From Odontocerum albicorne (Eukaryota; Arthropoda; Insecta; Trichoptera; Odontoceridae): a stretch of DNA of 64,000 nt. Positions 41,640-52,837 of this stretch are shown one piece after another; the stretch's first letter is position 1, and every line of letters begins with the position of its first letter. Where the stretch lies: positions 51,582,526 to 51,646,525 of the forward strand of contig OX463842.1 in the NCBI GenBank assembly GCA_949825065.1, read 5' to 3'. Below the pieces are notes generated by a model. It saw only the letters and a list, made by a program, of their open reading frames with translations, did not search any database and was not told where the DNA came from. Both the position numbers and the translations under genes were made by a program.

Positions 41640-42145
41640 AGGGAGTCGCTCGGAGCTTGGTTGGTATTGCGACAGGAGTTTGAGTACTTGGGTTTGCAAG
41701 ATGAATGACGCGTAGAAAAGGTTTGTGTGGACTCTTGAGTGTTGGTTTTTTTTGTTGTTTTATATTTGTATTTTTGTGTTTATTTTTGTGATTGTGTGCG
41801 GTATATTGTGGGATAAACGTTTTTGGTCTTTCTGGAGTGATGATGTATGAGCAGTTTGGTTTTGCATGATGTTTCCAGTTGTAATTGAGTGCCACTGTTT
41901 GTCAGGTTGATGAGAATGTGCAACAAGGTTTTGTTTTTGTGTAATCGAAAATCGAAATTATTTTTCATGCTGTGTTAAATATCCTCAGTGAGATACAGGC
42001 AAACACCTAGTTTACTGGGGACATGACAAATGAAAGGCAACACACCTAGGTCCATTAAAATTGTATATCCAAATTAAATTACCTGTTCTTTTTTTCGCAA
42101 ATTGTGTATATTTCTTGTCATGTGTAAATAAAATAAAATATTTAA
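41640..42145 (+). repeat. Interspersed repeat family B, long copy
   Basis: Shares long collinear blocks with 54030-54490: GATTGTGTGCGGTAT, TTTCTGGAGTGATGATG, ATGATGTTTCCAGTTGTA, CACTGTTTGTCAGGTTGATG, GAGATACAGG, TAGTTTACTGGGGACA and TATATTTCTTGTCATGTG with an AAATAAAATAAAAT tail. Probably a retroposed 3' UTR; the parent is unknown. Opposite-strand frames here are not considered genes. Confidence 0.7.
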
Positions 42146-42949
42146 ATAAAATTTCTAGGATTATCTAAACAAGCTGGATTGTCTTTGCATAATCTATTTT
42201 TGGTACAACCTATTTCACACAGCCTTATCTGCAATCATATTTTTTAAACTAAAATATAGGTCATCTTGAAATATACAGAGACAGATTTCAAATACAATTT
42301 ATTGAAAACGTGAGCAATACATTTTCCTTTCACTGTTTGGCATTTTGGACTTAGAAAATATATCATAAACATTTCAAACTCATAGAACCATCTCAAGTAT
42401 GCCGGAAGTTCAGTGTCTGAGACCGGAAATACAAGTACAGGAAGTAGAGAAATGGGTTCATCGTTCAGGCTGGAGGAAAAAGGATACACTGCGGTCAGAC
42501 GGTTCGCCTCTACAGACCACTATTCCATAATACTTGTAGGAGAACACAGAACCTCCGCAGGAACACTCAACCGTAAATTGAAGAGCTGATGAGGTCGTCA
42601 TTATATTATGGCGATGAATTAAAATGATCGTTAGTTTGGATTTCATTTAAAACAATCTATTCAATTTTATTGAAGATATACTCGTAAGCTACATCAAAAC
42701 ACTTTTATTATTTAAGTTTAAAAAATAAGCCAAACCTATTTCATGAAAAAAATATACAATTAAGGTCTTACAATAAAGAAAAAACGAATAGCTATATGTT
42801 ATTAAATAAAATATTTAATTTTGATTTTGCGCATACTACGAGTATATGCCCGATTCATTTAATTGCAACATTTAACATTTTTTAAAACATGATGCATTTT
42901 TTTACTAAATATTTCCAACAAACATACAAGTATATCAAAGCTGCAGTTG
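42146..42949. other. No gene seen
   Basis: AT-rich. Nothing recognisable. Confidence 0.4.
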
Positions 42950-43425
42950 TGGCGGGCTGCCCGAGAGATGTCATAAGGAGGAATAAAGATATGAGAACGG
43001 ATAGCAAGGTAATCATTTATAAGACCTGAGTGCGACCTATCCTTACATATGGCATCGAAGCGAGGGCGGACACTGTCAGGACAAAAAGTATGCTAAGGAC
43101 AACGGAAATGAGAACTCTGCGCGCTATTGCTAGGAAGACTTTGCGGGATCGTGTAAGGAACACCACAATCCGAGAGGTCTGTGAGGTCCAAGATGTGGTC
43201 AGATGGGAACGACAGCGTCGAAGATACTGATACCAACATGTACAGAGAATGAATTCCACAAGAATTCCATACATAGCTCGGCATGGGGTGCCGGATGGAC
43301 GGCGTCCGCCAGGGAGACCCCCGAAACGATGGAGAGATAGCTGGAGCTCAGCACCACAGGACAATCCTGCAGTAACAGACTCTTGAGAGTCTACAGAAAG
43401 TTTAAGAAGAAGAATAAGATATATA
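42950..43425 (+). pseudogene. LINE ORF2 C-terminal fragment, family delta copy 2
   Basis: Frame: K-V-I-I-Y-K-T-stop-VRPILTYGIEARADTVRTK, RTTEMRTLRAIARKTLRDRV, REVCEVQDVVRWERQRRR, a stop, then QHVQRMNSTRIPYIARHGVP and PPGRPPKRWRDSWSSA. Two stops interrupt an otherwise continuous frame. It ends with AAGAAGAAGAATAAGATA, the same tail type as at 27780 and 12890. Confidence 0.78.
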
Positions 43426-43436
43426 CCATTACGTCA

Positions 43437-43900
43437 TTTCCCTTCTGGAATAGGTAGATATCATAGACCGCCAGACTTTCCAATATTGAAACTGATTTTT
43501 CGCCTTAGTCATATCTATGAACCTTCTCATCCAGCTTCTACGATTTATCTTAATTCGTACGTTTCCTTCTTTCAAAATATCATTCACTTGATAAAATCAC
43601 ACTTTCTTTGGTGTTGGTCTTTCACGCGTTCCGCTCACATTTTATTAATTAATTTGTTCCATCTCAGATTTTTTTTCTTTTTCTTACTTAACAAATTACC
43701 CTTAATTTCACATTCATCCCTAAACACTTTATTGCGTAACATATATTGTCATAAATTTATAGTGTTATAAATTTATAAAATATGTTTTATGCATTGTCAC
43801 TTCACGTATTATTCTAAGTTCACGCATTTATACAAGAATTATTATGCGTTTTTCACTAATTTTCTGTCTACATTTATTTTTCATACATCGATGTAGGTAC
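43437..43900 (-). pseudogene. LINE family-gamma 3' fragment
   Basis: The plus strand opens with the complement of the family end (CGTCATTTCCCTTCTGGAAT). The minus strand continues as a heavily broken version of the gamma C-terminus (FERK-, VNDILK-like words). Inactive. Confidence 0.5.
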
Positions 43901-44111
43901 TAAAGCACTGTTTTGGACATCTCTATTATGCAGTCCGGTTTGAAGATATTGGTGTTAGAGCATTTTTGGCTTTGTTTTCTATGATTTCACGCCATTCGAC
44001 ATCCCTCGTAACACTTTCGTTATCTAAAAAAATCTGCATACCTGTTCAATATTTTCTGTGCCATATATATTCTAAGAGTAACATATTTTTTCTATATTTT
44101 TATATATTTAA

Positions 44112-44718
44112 CCTTTTCTACTCTGTGATGTGTAACTAGTACAAACTGCTTCTAAAAAATTTAATATCTCTATAAATATAATAAATACTGGGTTCAGATT
44201 TTAGGTATTGCTCCGTAATACATTTACACATTGAATCAAAACAATAATATTAATAATAATTAACACTTATCGGACACATCAGATATATTTTGTGAAAATT
44301 GGGAATAAATTCACCAATACAATCAAACGTGTGCCAGTGTGTGACGTAGGTATATTCATTCTAAAAAACCGCTATGGGTGAGAAACGACGCTATTCACGT
44401 CTCACTCTCACTCTTCTTCGGTATATGGGAACGCAAAAAATAGAATCTCAGTTCGCTCGCTTATCTAGTTTCAGTAGCTCGCGGGCATTCGTTTGAGGTG
44501 GTCTCTTCGCCCATTTTGTGAACGTCGGTCGATGTTTTTTTCATGTTTTTAACAATTTAATTTCAATTATTATCACTGTTGACTTCAAATTTAATTAATT
44601 TAAGCGATTGGCTATGATTATTCTTATTTTTTCCGATTTTTTAATCGCTCATTTTTACATGTGTATTGAATACACCGCACCGGAATGCGCGGATTTTTTT
44701 AGCACAGGAAGAGAAAGG
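44112..44718 (-). mobile_element. TTAA-target element, family E, copy 5
   Basis: 607 bp. Left TTAA at 44108-44111 followed by CCTTTTCTACTCTGTGATG. The right end is CACAGGAAGAGAAAGG followed by TTGA (44719-44722), a mutated TTAA. The interior is close to copies 1, 2 and 6. Confidence 0.8.
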
Positions 44719-44722
44719 TTGA

Positions 44723-45400
44723 AGTATACATCTATAAAATTTATATACCATATATGCATAAGATATTAATTACAACCATGCGGTGACACTCCAACAATGT
44801 GTATACATACATATTAAAAATCTAATACAATTTTTTTTTTTCAAGAAAAAAAATCCAAGAAATTAGTAATAAATCAAGAATCAGCCAATTCACATTATCG
44901 TTCAGCTAGCAAAGGATTCTGGAGAACTGCTCAGCTTTCACTCAACTTCAGTGTGGGATGGAAGAAAGCTCTCCGGATCAATTTGATGGTGAACCAACTT
45001 TTTATCTCTCATATTCGTCATTTGGTGCCTCACTAGAAACATGAACCGAAACGTTCTGCATTCTGTGAACGTGGCTAATTAACTACAGTAGTGTAGTGCA
45101 AGTCACCAAATATGGTTTGATTTAACCCTGAGTCGTTCTATGAAGGCAGTCGTATAATTGACTCATTGTTTGCACGTATACATTTTCTAAATATACGTAA
45201 GTAGTGACTTAAAAATGAAAATGCTTTCGCATAAAACCAAATAAAAAAATATTGTTTTATAAATTCTCCATACAATTAGGAAGTTGATTTTATGGCACCT
45301 ATAAGCACTCCGATATGCCTGGTTAAGTCTCCAGTATTCTTCATAGCACTGTGTAGAGTGGAAACATACATTATGTAAAAAAATTAAACAAACATGATGG
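44723..45400. other. No gene seen
   Basis: Mixed AT-rich sequence with no recognised element. Confidence 0.4.
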
Positions 45401-45479
45401 ATTGGATACCTTCGAAATATGTTGTTGGAGGCTATGCAGCTTATTCCATGGACTGCAAAACGCACCAGCATTTGTTTCT

Positions 45480-45735
45480 ATCGTTCAAGAATTGAAGATT
45501 ACTGAAAAACAATACGCTGAAAAAAATGTTTACGTACTTTGGGCGTCTTGTTTTAAATATGTAATTATGAACGTCTGGAAAACTTTTATGCAATGCAAAA
45601 GAATTATGCAATCATGTAACTCACTTCATTTACTTTTGTCGTTGGTTGGAAAAGATTGCCGCCTGGCAATAAGCCCACTAGATTGTATTTGCAATAAAAG
45701 TATTCTCAGTGATCGGGAAACAGCGCTATACCAAA
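45480..45735 (+). mobile_element. Retroposon with shared hairpin tail, copy 3
   Basis: The 3' part TTTACTTTTGTCGTTGGTTG, then GAAAAGATTGCCGCCTGGCA, ATAAGCCCAC and TGCAATAAAAG, matches 20150-20222. The 5' part is only loosely similar to the other heads. Confidence 0.55.
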
Positions 45736-45869
45736 TTGTCTAAAAAACTTCTCTCAGACACAGATACGAAAGACACAATGAAGACATCCCTTTAACAAAC
45801 AAACTTAACAAACAATTACAAAGTTTACTTCAAAAATATTATATTTTTCTAATGTTGATAATTGATATA

Positions 45870-46549
45870 CGAGGCGTATCCAGAAAGTAAGTGTACTGAG
45901 GTTCTCACGACCGGATGGATTTTATTTTCGACATGTTGGCTACACTTCCGTGTAGCCTGACCCTTCCCCTCCGCAACGAAACCGGTTTGAGGTCAGTACG
46001 TTGAGAAGTGTCGACGCGACAACACGTTTTGTGAAAAATGTAAATCCAATCTCCCGCCAAGTGCGAAATACGCGGCGTCATCCATTATCTCGTTTGCAAG
46101 GGAAAACCTCCGGTTGAGGTTTATAATGAGGTGAAAACTGCATATGGTGATAAAGCTATGAATCGTACGAGTGTGTACAAGTGGTGTCGCGAGTTTAAAA
46201 ACGGTCGTACGTCTGTGCATGATGATCAGAGGAGCGGAAGACCTTCAATTGTGGCTGACGAAATTGACTCTTTACCTCCCTGAAGCTGTACATGGGTGGA
46301 AAAAGGTTTTCAACCGACGAGGAGGTAAAGGAGGAGGTGGAGAAGTGGACGGAGGGGTTGGCGGGAAACTACTTCGAGGAAAGCATCAAAAAGTTGATAC
46401 CCCGCTTCACCACCTGCATTGAGAGGAATGACGACTATGTCGAAAAATAGCTTACATATGTAATACGGTAACCACGTAGTTTTTTTGTTTAAATAAATAA
46501 AAATATAACCTACAAAAATTCAGTATACTTACTTTCTGGACTTACCTAG
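45870..46549 (+). mobile_element. Internally deleted mariner-like element (680 bp)
   Basis: Ends CGAGGCGTATCCAGAAAGTA and, at the right, the complement of CTAGGTAAGTCCAGAAAGTA, flanked by TA at 45868-45869 and 46550-46551. The 5' part encodes a transposase N-terminus (CEIRGVIHYLVCKGKPPVEV, KWCREFKNGRTSVHDDQRSG, RPSIVADEID). The 3' part encodes only the C-terminus (KRFSTDEEVKEEVEKWTEGL, YFEESIKKLIPRFTTC, then D-D-Y-V-E-K-stop). The catalytic centre is deleted at about 46268-46290. Different mariner family from the copy at 28.2 kb. Confidence 0.85.
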
Positions 46550-46551
46550 TA

Positions 46552-46886
46552 CTATGATATAAGTAATTTTACTTTTATTTTCCCCATTTTATTGTTTTTT
46601 TTTCTTATTTTGTTCTATAGACATTTTATCTGTCACTGATTTCAGTGGGAAATACCTACTACTAATAAAGTAACCACCTTCTTTTCCAATCCTTTGTGGG
46701 TACAACACCCCTTTTTTAACTACTATTCTGTCCGGCACGTGCAACTAAGCTCTGATCTGCCTCGCCCTTAGCCTGCCGGATGTTCTGTTTTATACTTTTA
46801 TCTCTTCCTTTGCTATCTTATCAGGGTACTTCCTGTCCACAATGTTTGAAATCACTTTAAATGAGAGACTTAATGTATTTAAAGTT
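46552..46886. other. No gene seen
   Basis: Short interval between a mariner derivative and an hAT element. No recognisable feature. Confidence 0.4.
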
Positions 46887-46894
46887 ATTTAGAG

Positions 46895-47600
46895 AAGTGT
46901 TCCCTAACCTTTTTAGACCTGTGGACCGGTAAAAAAAGGATTTTTTTTTCGCGGACCATTAATACTGAAATAAAAATGTTTTTTTTTATTTAATATTTTT
47001 TTAATCTTATATTGTGACTGATGGACATATGTAACTATAATTAACAAATATACATATAACAGTAAAACAATTTTAATTGTAACATTGTCTGATACAATTA
47101 AAATTTAACAAAAACAATGGGGTTTTTTCAACAAACTAATGCGAAACCTGCTGTTGCATCTTTGCTAATACGAGTATATTGGATATTCTTGACTGCAGTG
47201 CTGTCTCCGACATTATTTTACTTGTATGTACTGTTACTTTCACCATTCCATTCCGAAATGAAAACAATTATATATTATGAAATTCTTGGAAATATATTTA
47301 GGTACGGTTTTGCATCCGAGTTCACTATCCAAGAACAAATATTTCCGTTCTCCCTAAGTGTATCTGAGAAGATTTATGACTGTCCATTCTGAGAAAACCA
47401 GCGACCATCGTGTCGCATTATCATGCCAATTATATTTATTTAACCGTTACTAAAAATACAAGTCAACGTGCAAGCGAAAAAATCCTATATTTAATATTTT
47501 TGCATGGCGAATTTCTTGAAATTTGATATACTGTTTGCGGCCCAGCGGAAAGTCTCTGCGGCCCGGCACCGGGCCGCGGACCACCGGTTGGGGAACACTG
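46895..47600. mobile_element. Nonautonomous hAT element with 8-bp duplication
   Basis: 706 bp. Ends (A)AGTGTTCCCTAACC and, complemented, CAGTGTTCCCCAACCGG. ATTTAGAG is duplicated at 46887-46894 and 47601-47608. A 91-codon frame inside is not transposase-like. The right end is GC-rich (GCGGCCCGGCACCGGGCCGC is itself a palindrome). Confidence 0.9.
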
Positions 47601-47608
47601 ATTTAGAG

Positions 47609-48065
47609 TATTTTGTGCATGGTTCCACTATGTTAATTTCATCAATCAACTCAATTAAAAAATATTTATATCAAAATTTACTTAAATTCATACATTGGTT
47701 CAAAATAATTCGAATTCGTGGAGATCAATTTTCAAAATTGGAAAATTTCTCAATCAATTTACTAAAATTGTTTCATACACATCTCTTGGGAAAAAATATG
47801 CGAAATGTTGGCAATTTTTAAATGGCAAATTATGTTATAAAATTTGTAATTATTTATGTTATATCTTTAAAAATAAAACATAAATTTATATTAATTAATC
47901 TAAATAACTACATGAGGCTCTTGTAAGCGGCATTAATGTATCTAAACCTCACTTGTTTTCTGTTGAACTAATTAGGAAGCACTCTTGAGGTGATCGAGAA
48001 ATAAAGTTATTTTTTTTATCTACTTTGCACGGATTTCTCTTGTTACATAAAGAGAATCTGCTTCT
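47609..48065. other. No gene seen; AT-rich
   Basis: No recognised motif. Confidence 0.4.
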
Positions 48066-48069
48066 CTCT

Positions 48070-49195
48070 CTCCGTTGTTGCAGTCCTAAGACTGGTTTGC
48101 AGCAATTTCAACTCTTCTCCTCCATTCCCCCCTGTCCTGTGCGGCTCTTTTTAAATCTGTATATGTTGAGCAGCGCACGTCCACCAACAGGTCCTCCAGG
48201 TACTCTCGGCGTGGGCGTCCCCTAGAGTTTGTCCCCTCGGTCATACCCTCCATTATGGCATGCAAGAGGCCTCTTGTCGTATTATATGACCGATCCATCT
48301 TGCACGCCTTTCGGACAGGATCCTGAGCAGGTGCCTTCCTCCTTCGATTCGTTGGAGAACCTCTTCATTTGTGATGCGGTCTCTCCAGGAAATTCCTAAT
48401 AGTCTTCTATAGGACCACATCTCAAAAGCCTCTAGTCTTCGTCTATCTCTTTCGGATAGGCACCATGTCTCGCAGCCGTACATCAAGATACTCCATACAT
48501 AGGTCTTGATGAGGAGTATTCTCAGTTTTAGGTCTATATTATTTGATTCTATTATTTTCGACCTTTTATTAAATGCAAGTCTAGCCTGATGTATACGGCT
48601 GTCGACCTCGCTCTTGGACCGACCGTCCCATGTTATTTTGCTACCGAGGTAGACAAACTCCTTGGTGTTCTTTAGTGGTTTACCCGACATCACTATTCTC
48701 ATCTGGTGTTGCGCTCGGCCTACAGTCAGCAGCTTTGTTTTGTCTTTATTTATCTTCATACTGAAGTTATTTTGAAGAATGCTTTCCATAGTTGTTAAGG
48801 CCTCTTGTAGTTCCTCTTCACTTTCAGCAACCATAGCAATATCGTCAGCGAACCTTATCATATCCACCTTTTGCCCGTGTATCTTTACACCTTCTCTGTG
48901 ACTCATTCTCTTTCTCAAGTCGTCAACCGCGCTCTGTATATAGGCGTTAAAAAGAACAGGTGACAGAGAGCATCTCTGCCTTACCCCTTGTCTTATATTG
49001 GCTTCCTTTGTGTCTTCGTCACATTTGATTATAGCGGCCTCATTCTTGTATAGCGCCTGGATTATACGTCTATCTCTGTATTTGATATCAATTCTCTTCA
49101 AAATCTCGAAGAGTCTTTTCCATTCTACTTTGTTAAAAGCTTTCTCCAGGTCTATGGATGCGATGTATGTGTTATATCTGCTTCTAGCGTTAGCT
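48070..49195 (-). pseudogene. LINE reverse transcriptase 3' fragment, family alpha copy B
   Basis: Minus strand, starting inside the RT: SIDLEKAFNKVEWKRLFEIL (first catalytic aspartate block), then RQGVRQRCSLSPVLFNAYIQ, RFADDIAMVAESEEELQEAL, YLGSKITWDG, YGCETWCL and ARWIGHIIRQE. A one-base deletion near 48272 then shifts the frame; the ending (SRGRPRREYLEDLL) is in the next frame. Nearly identical to copy A (21433-22345), but carries a different lesion and extends ~250 bp further 5'. Confidence 0.87.
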
Positions 49196-49590
49196 TATTC
49201 GTTAGGAATAATATCAGCCAGGATTCTTCTCATACTGCTAGGCGGTGCCGAGAATATATTAACAGTGTCATTCAGTTGGTTCAATATCTCTATACCACGC
49301 GTGACTAAGTGTTTAGCCATGATATTCGTCCTGTAAGCTGGTATGTAAAACAGAGGGTGATTCTTTGCACGGCTATATTTATTAGGTACATATAAACTTA
49401 GTGCTTCTAGAATCGCGAGATAGTTAATGCAACCTTGAAAAACCTTAAGTAAGAATATTGTAATGGATTCTTGCCTTTTTGTTTCGAGGCTTCTATAGTT
49501 ACACACCGTGAGAAGCTCGACATGGTGCGCATATTTTGTGTAAACACCTTTGGTTCTGTACCACAGATATCTGACATAGAGCTAATTATC
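49196..49590 (-). pseudogene. C-terminal fragment of a second, CR1/Jockey-type LINE
   Basis: Directly 5' of copy B on the same strand, but unrelated to it. Minus-strand frame: ESITIFLLKVFQGCINYLAI, LEALSLYVPNKYSR, LFYIPAYRTNIM and RGIEILNQLNDTVNIFSAP. This is the pattern of an ORF2 C-terminus of the kind at 417-761. The LINE alpha copy presumably inserted next to it or joined it by truncation. Confidence 0.6.
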
Positions 49591-49619
49591 AAAAAATAAT
49601 AAATATTGCTTTGAATAAA

Positions 49620-49830
49620 ATTACCTCCGTGATTTAGTTACTAAGACACTTTTCTTCCAGCCCGGGGGTGGTAGATTGAATTTTCGTTGGAACCCAAATT
49701 TAAAAAAGAGGGATTCCGGCCTGGTTATTGCTTTGGACCTTTTAATTTATTTCTGATTGGTTGGAAGAGATTTTCACCACGAACACACCATGTTGTACTG
49801 TATACAACGAAAGTGTAATAAAATACAAAA
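49620..49830 (+). mobile_element. SINE, sense, diverged
   Basis: Head TTACCTCCGTGATTTAGTTA, a weak B-box region, middle TTCCGGCCTGGTTATTGCTT, tail TGGTTGGAAGAGATTTTCAC and TTGTACTGTATACAACG, with an AGTGTAATAAAATA end. Confidence 0.65.
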
Positions 49831-50520
49831 GAATTAGGGTGCGACTAATGGGTCTCCCTGCATATCGATCCATGCTATATCACTTATATAATATACTCAA
49901 ACAGCAATATTAACTCCAAACTCAAGCGATAAATAAAACTGATAAATAATTTATCTCCAAACTCCAAAGGTCGCATCTGAATCTAAATGTAGCGGAACTA
50001 TTTTATATAACGTCGCGAATTTTCAGCGCAAGTTTGCGAATAAATTGCCGGCGAAGCCTGAGACGATCATTACTCCGCTTTCCCCTCCTTCTCCGGATGC
50101 AGGTCGGCTCGGGCTTGTGCTACGGATCGCGACATACGGAGTCGCTTAGTCGTACTACCGTCTTCCATTCTCCGCAGAGCCAGCATGACGAGTTTATCCT
50201 CCTTTTTACACCGCGAGTTGAAAAATGTTTAAGAGGGAATTTTACTAAGACCCAAAATAAACAACCAAATACTACCATTAGTGTTTTTTAAGTTAAAAAA
50301 CGATTCCTTTTTATTTTCTCTGTTTTCTTTACTCCTCATTAATAGGTCAAAACTTCTTCGCTTTGACGAGTTTTTTACTGATGAGTAGCGCTCTGTGTTA
50401 AAATGTTTATTTGTGAGCACTTAGATATTTTAAAACTGCTTATCTATTTCAATGTATTGCTGCCTAACTATTTCAATGTTGTCTCAACTACCTTACTTCC
50501 CATTTGACATTATGTAACTT
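49831..50520. other. No gene recognised; GC-richer patch 50000-50230
   Basis: The patch is less AT-rich and has open frames in two phases (e.g. KFANKLPAKPETIITPLSPP followed by SPDAGRLGLVL), but stops follow and no domain is recognised. Could be a fragment of an element's 5' region. Confidence 0.35.
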
Positions 50521-50524
50521 TGGA

Positions 50525-51130
50525 CTCCTTTGAGGCTTTTCTCTTCTTTTTTTTTTTTTTTTCCTCGTTCTTGCTGACAGTTAACCTGAGGTGGTATATG
50601 TGGGTTTACTTTCTATTTTGTTTTCTGCCATACGTTTTTTTTTTTTTTTTCTTTTTTATTATATTTATTCTTTTATCTAGATATGCGGGGGTGTGGGATG
50701 GAAGCCCCCTGATGCCCTTGCGGTCGGGCTCGCCCTACATTGGTGGGGTGTATCTCGGCCGTGGGAATGTTTGTGGGATGAGCCCGGACCTTTTGGTGTA
50801 CTCTCTTTTGAATGTGTTTTTTTTTTTTTTCTTTTTTTGTCATCTACTATATTTATTTTCTGTGTTTATTTTTTGTATATATTCCTGTTTCTACGTGTCT
50901 AAGGGTGTGGGCTGAAAAACATCTGGTGTCCCCGTGGCTGGGTTCGCCTTATATTGGTGGGGTGTATTTTGGCCGAGGGGATGCTATTAGATGAGCCCAG
51001 ACCTTTTGATAGCTTCTGCGTCTGATGTATTGTCTGCAATTTATGTGTTTTTAGAAATGTTATTCAGGTGTGATCTTGTACATACTATGTTGCTGTCAAT
51101 AAACCTAATATTTATTTATTCTGGCGGTGC
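50525..51130 (+). repeat. T-run rich segment with two GC-rich direct repeats
   Basis: T-runs at about 50549, 50637 and 50818 separate two related blocks of about 110 bp: GCTCGCCCTACATTGGTGGG...GGATGAGCCCGGACCTTTTG (50690-50800) and GGTTCGCCTTATATTGGTGG...GATGAGCCCAGACCTTTTGA (50905-51015). It ends in GTTGCTGTCAATAAACCTAA with an ATTTATTTATTC tail. A related tail is inserted in the element at 62484. Probably a retroelement 3' UTR. Confidence 0.6.
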
Positions 51131-51640
51131 TTCTTGTAAATTCTTGATTTGTTTTTTTTTCTGTATTTTTCCAGAGATGTAAGCCAGCAGCTTTACCTAC
51201 CCAGTTAGTATTTGGTTTCCTCTGGAGTAATCATGAGAAATTATACTAATTCATTCCTTGAATGCGATCTTGTTAGTAACGTTATATTTTCTTTCCCCTT
51301 TTTTATGTTTCTTTTTAGTTTTAAACGTTTTGCTTATTTTTGTTATTCGCATTTAGTTGAAAGTACAAAATATAGGGTAGCCACTAAAATATTAAAGGAT
51401 TTGAAAAAGTTATAACTTATTCATTTTCAATATATTTTTATTTTATGTTTTTACAGGTTATAGAGTTTTACTACCCTAAGATACTCAGCAGTGTTCGCAG
51501 TACGCCATTTGATCTCAACACCTAGCCAAAGATAACAACTTTTGAACAACTTGATAATAAGTGATTAGGCTCATTTTAATTTAAACGGTTACATCAACAA
51601 ACAAAACTGCAGATTTTGGTGTACTGAAAATCCCAGGGAA
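51131..51640. other. No gene seen
   Basis: AT-rich. No recognised element. Confidence 0.4.
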
Positions 51641-51644
51641 TTAC

Positions 51645-51900
51645 ATCAGGATCAATTGCATCCCCAAAAATGCACTGTTTGTTGCGGAGTTATGGCTGAA
51701 AGAGTTAAGGTCAGCTAGAAAAAATCAACGGGGTCCTGTATAAGACAATGCTTGAAATTATTTTACAACCAGCGGTCGAAGATAATGAGGACGTATGGTT
51801 TCAACAGGATAGAGCCACTGCTATCGTCACCCTGGCAGTGTGCGTAGTACAGCGATGAATATCCTTCAGCTTTTCATGGGCCATCCTGTATCATACTGTA
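51645..51900 (+). pseudogene. Tc1/mariner-superfamily transposase fragment (FQQDGAT type)
   Basis: Broken frames read D-Q-L-H-P-Q-K-C-T-V-C-C-G-V-M-A-E (cf. the HP..VTVWC family block), then VWFQQDRATA, where the family has the catalytic aspartate in FQQD, and, in a shifted frame, STAMNILQLFMGHPVS. The third acidic residue block is missing. Only about 85 codons of the catalytic centre remain, with stops and at least two shifts. Confidence 0.6.
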
Positions 51901-52194
51901 TTTTTCTTTTTAAGAATAAAATCAAAATCTCTGCTTTCAAAGTTTTTCTAGAAAATTTACATATTTTATACATTGTTTTAAATATCACATATTCTTCTTT
52001 ATACGAATAATTTTTGTATACCTCTTCTTCCTAGTGTCATGTCAGGTCCCCCCAACGTTGACAATCACCTGAGAGTAAGAATCTTTGTCCCCGGTAGCCC
52101 AAAAAAGATCCCCAACGCTCCTTATACCAGTCCAATCACACATATTGCGGAGTCAGGAGATTTGCCTCCTACCAAAACCTCTTTGACCCTCTAT

Positions 52195-52400
52195 TTAGAC
52201 TTGGATGATCAGGTGCAGTAATTTGTATTTTTCTCCTCTAAGTATATGACCCAAATAGGACACCTTTCGGATTTTAATATTAGTCAGCAACTCTCTATCA
52301 GCTTTGGCTTTTTGAAGAACCATTGTGCTGCAGACCATATCCGTCCAGGGTATCCGTAGCATTCTCCGGTGTATCCTATTCACAAAACGAAAAATAATGA
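52195..52400 (-). pseudogene. LINE ORF2 C-terminal fragment, family eta
   Basis: Minus-strand frame: NRIHRRMLRIPWTDMV, LQKAKADRELLTNIKIRK, SYLGHILRGEKYKLLHLIIQ and a stop. It matches the usual 'RRMLRI.WT..V.N.EVL ... LGHI.RGEKY.LL..I' region. 53160-53330 on the same strand gives the immediately preceding ORF region of the same family. Confidence 0.7.
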
Positions 52401-52837
52401 ACTAATTTAGTTTGAATACTCAAATTTTATTGAAAAAAGTGGTCAGTAACAACACTAGCACTTTTGCACAATGTTAAATTTGGGTTTTGACACCCTTGTG
52501 TTACATATTTTAATACTCATATACATTATCGTTTACTTGGCGTATTTTTGATATTCTAGATCTAGATTGTAAACTGTAACTAGCTTTAACAAGGGATATG
52601 AGCGCCTAATTAAATCTCGCTGTCACTAAGTTGAATATAAATTAATTTGAAGGATTGAAGTAACAACATATAATGTATCCTCTCAGAATTGAGGAATATA
52701 TCGTTTTCTTTAATCTTTTTTAACTAAGATATGTTTATTCAAAAATAGCCGACAACTTAAAGAATTTTAAATTCTACATTAATTATTATTCGATACAAAA
52801 GATACTCGTATTACATTGTTGGAGACGGTTATTATTT

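Noticed and set aside
41638..41968. Antisense frames (TAHNHKNK-type) in repeat family B as a gene
   Set aside because: The equivalent frame in the copy at 54 kb is interrupted by a stop, and the region looks like a retroposed 3' UTR read from the other strand.
50520..50915. 131-codon frame rich in phenylalanine as a membrane protein
   Set aside because: Composed of T-runs between direct repeats; hydrophobicity is a by-product of poly-T.
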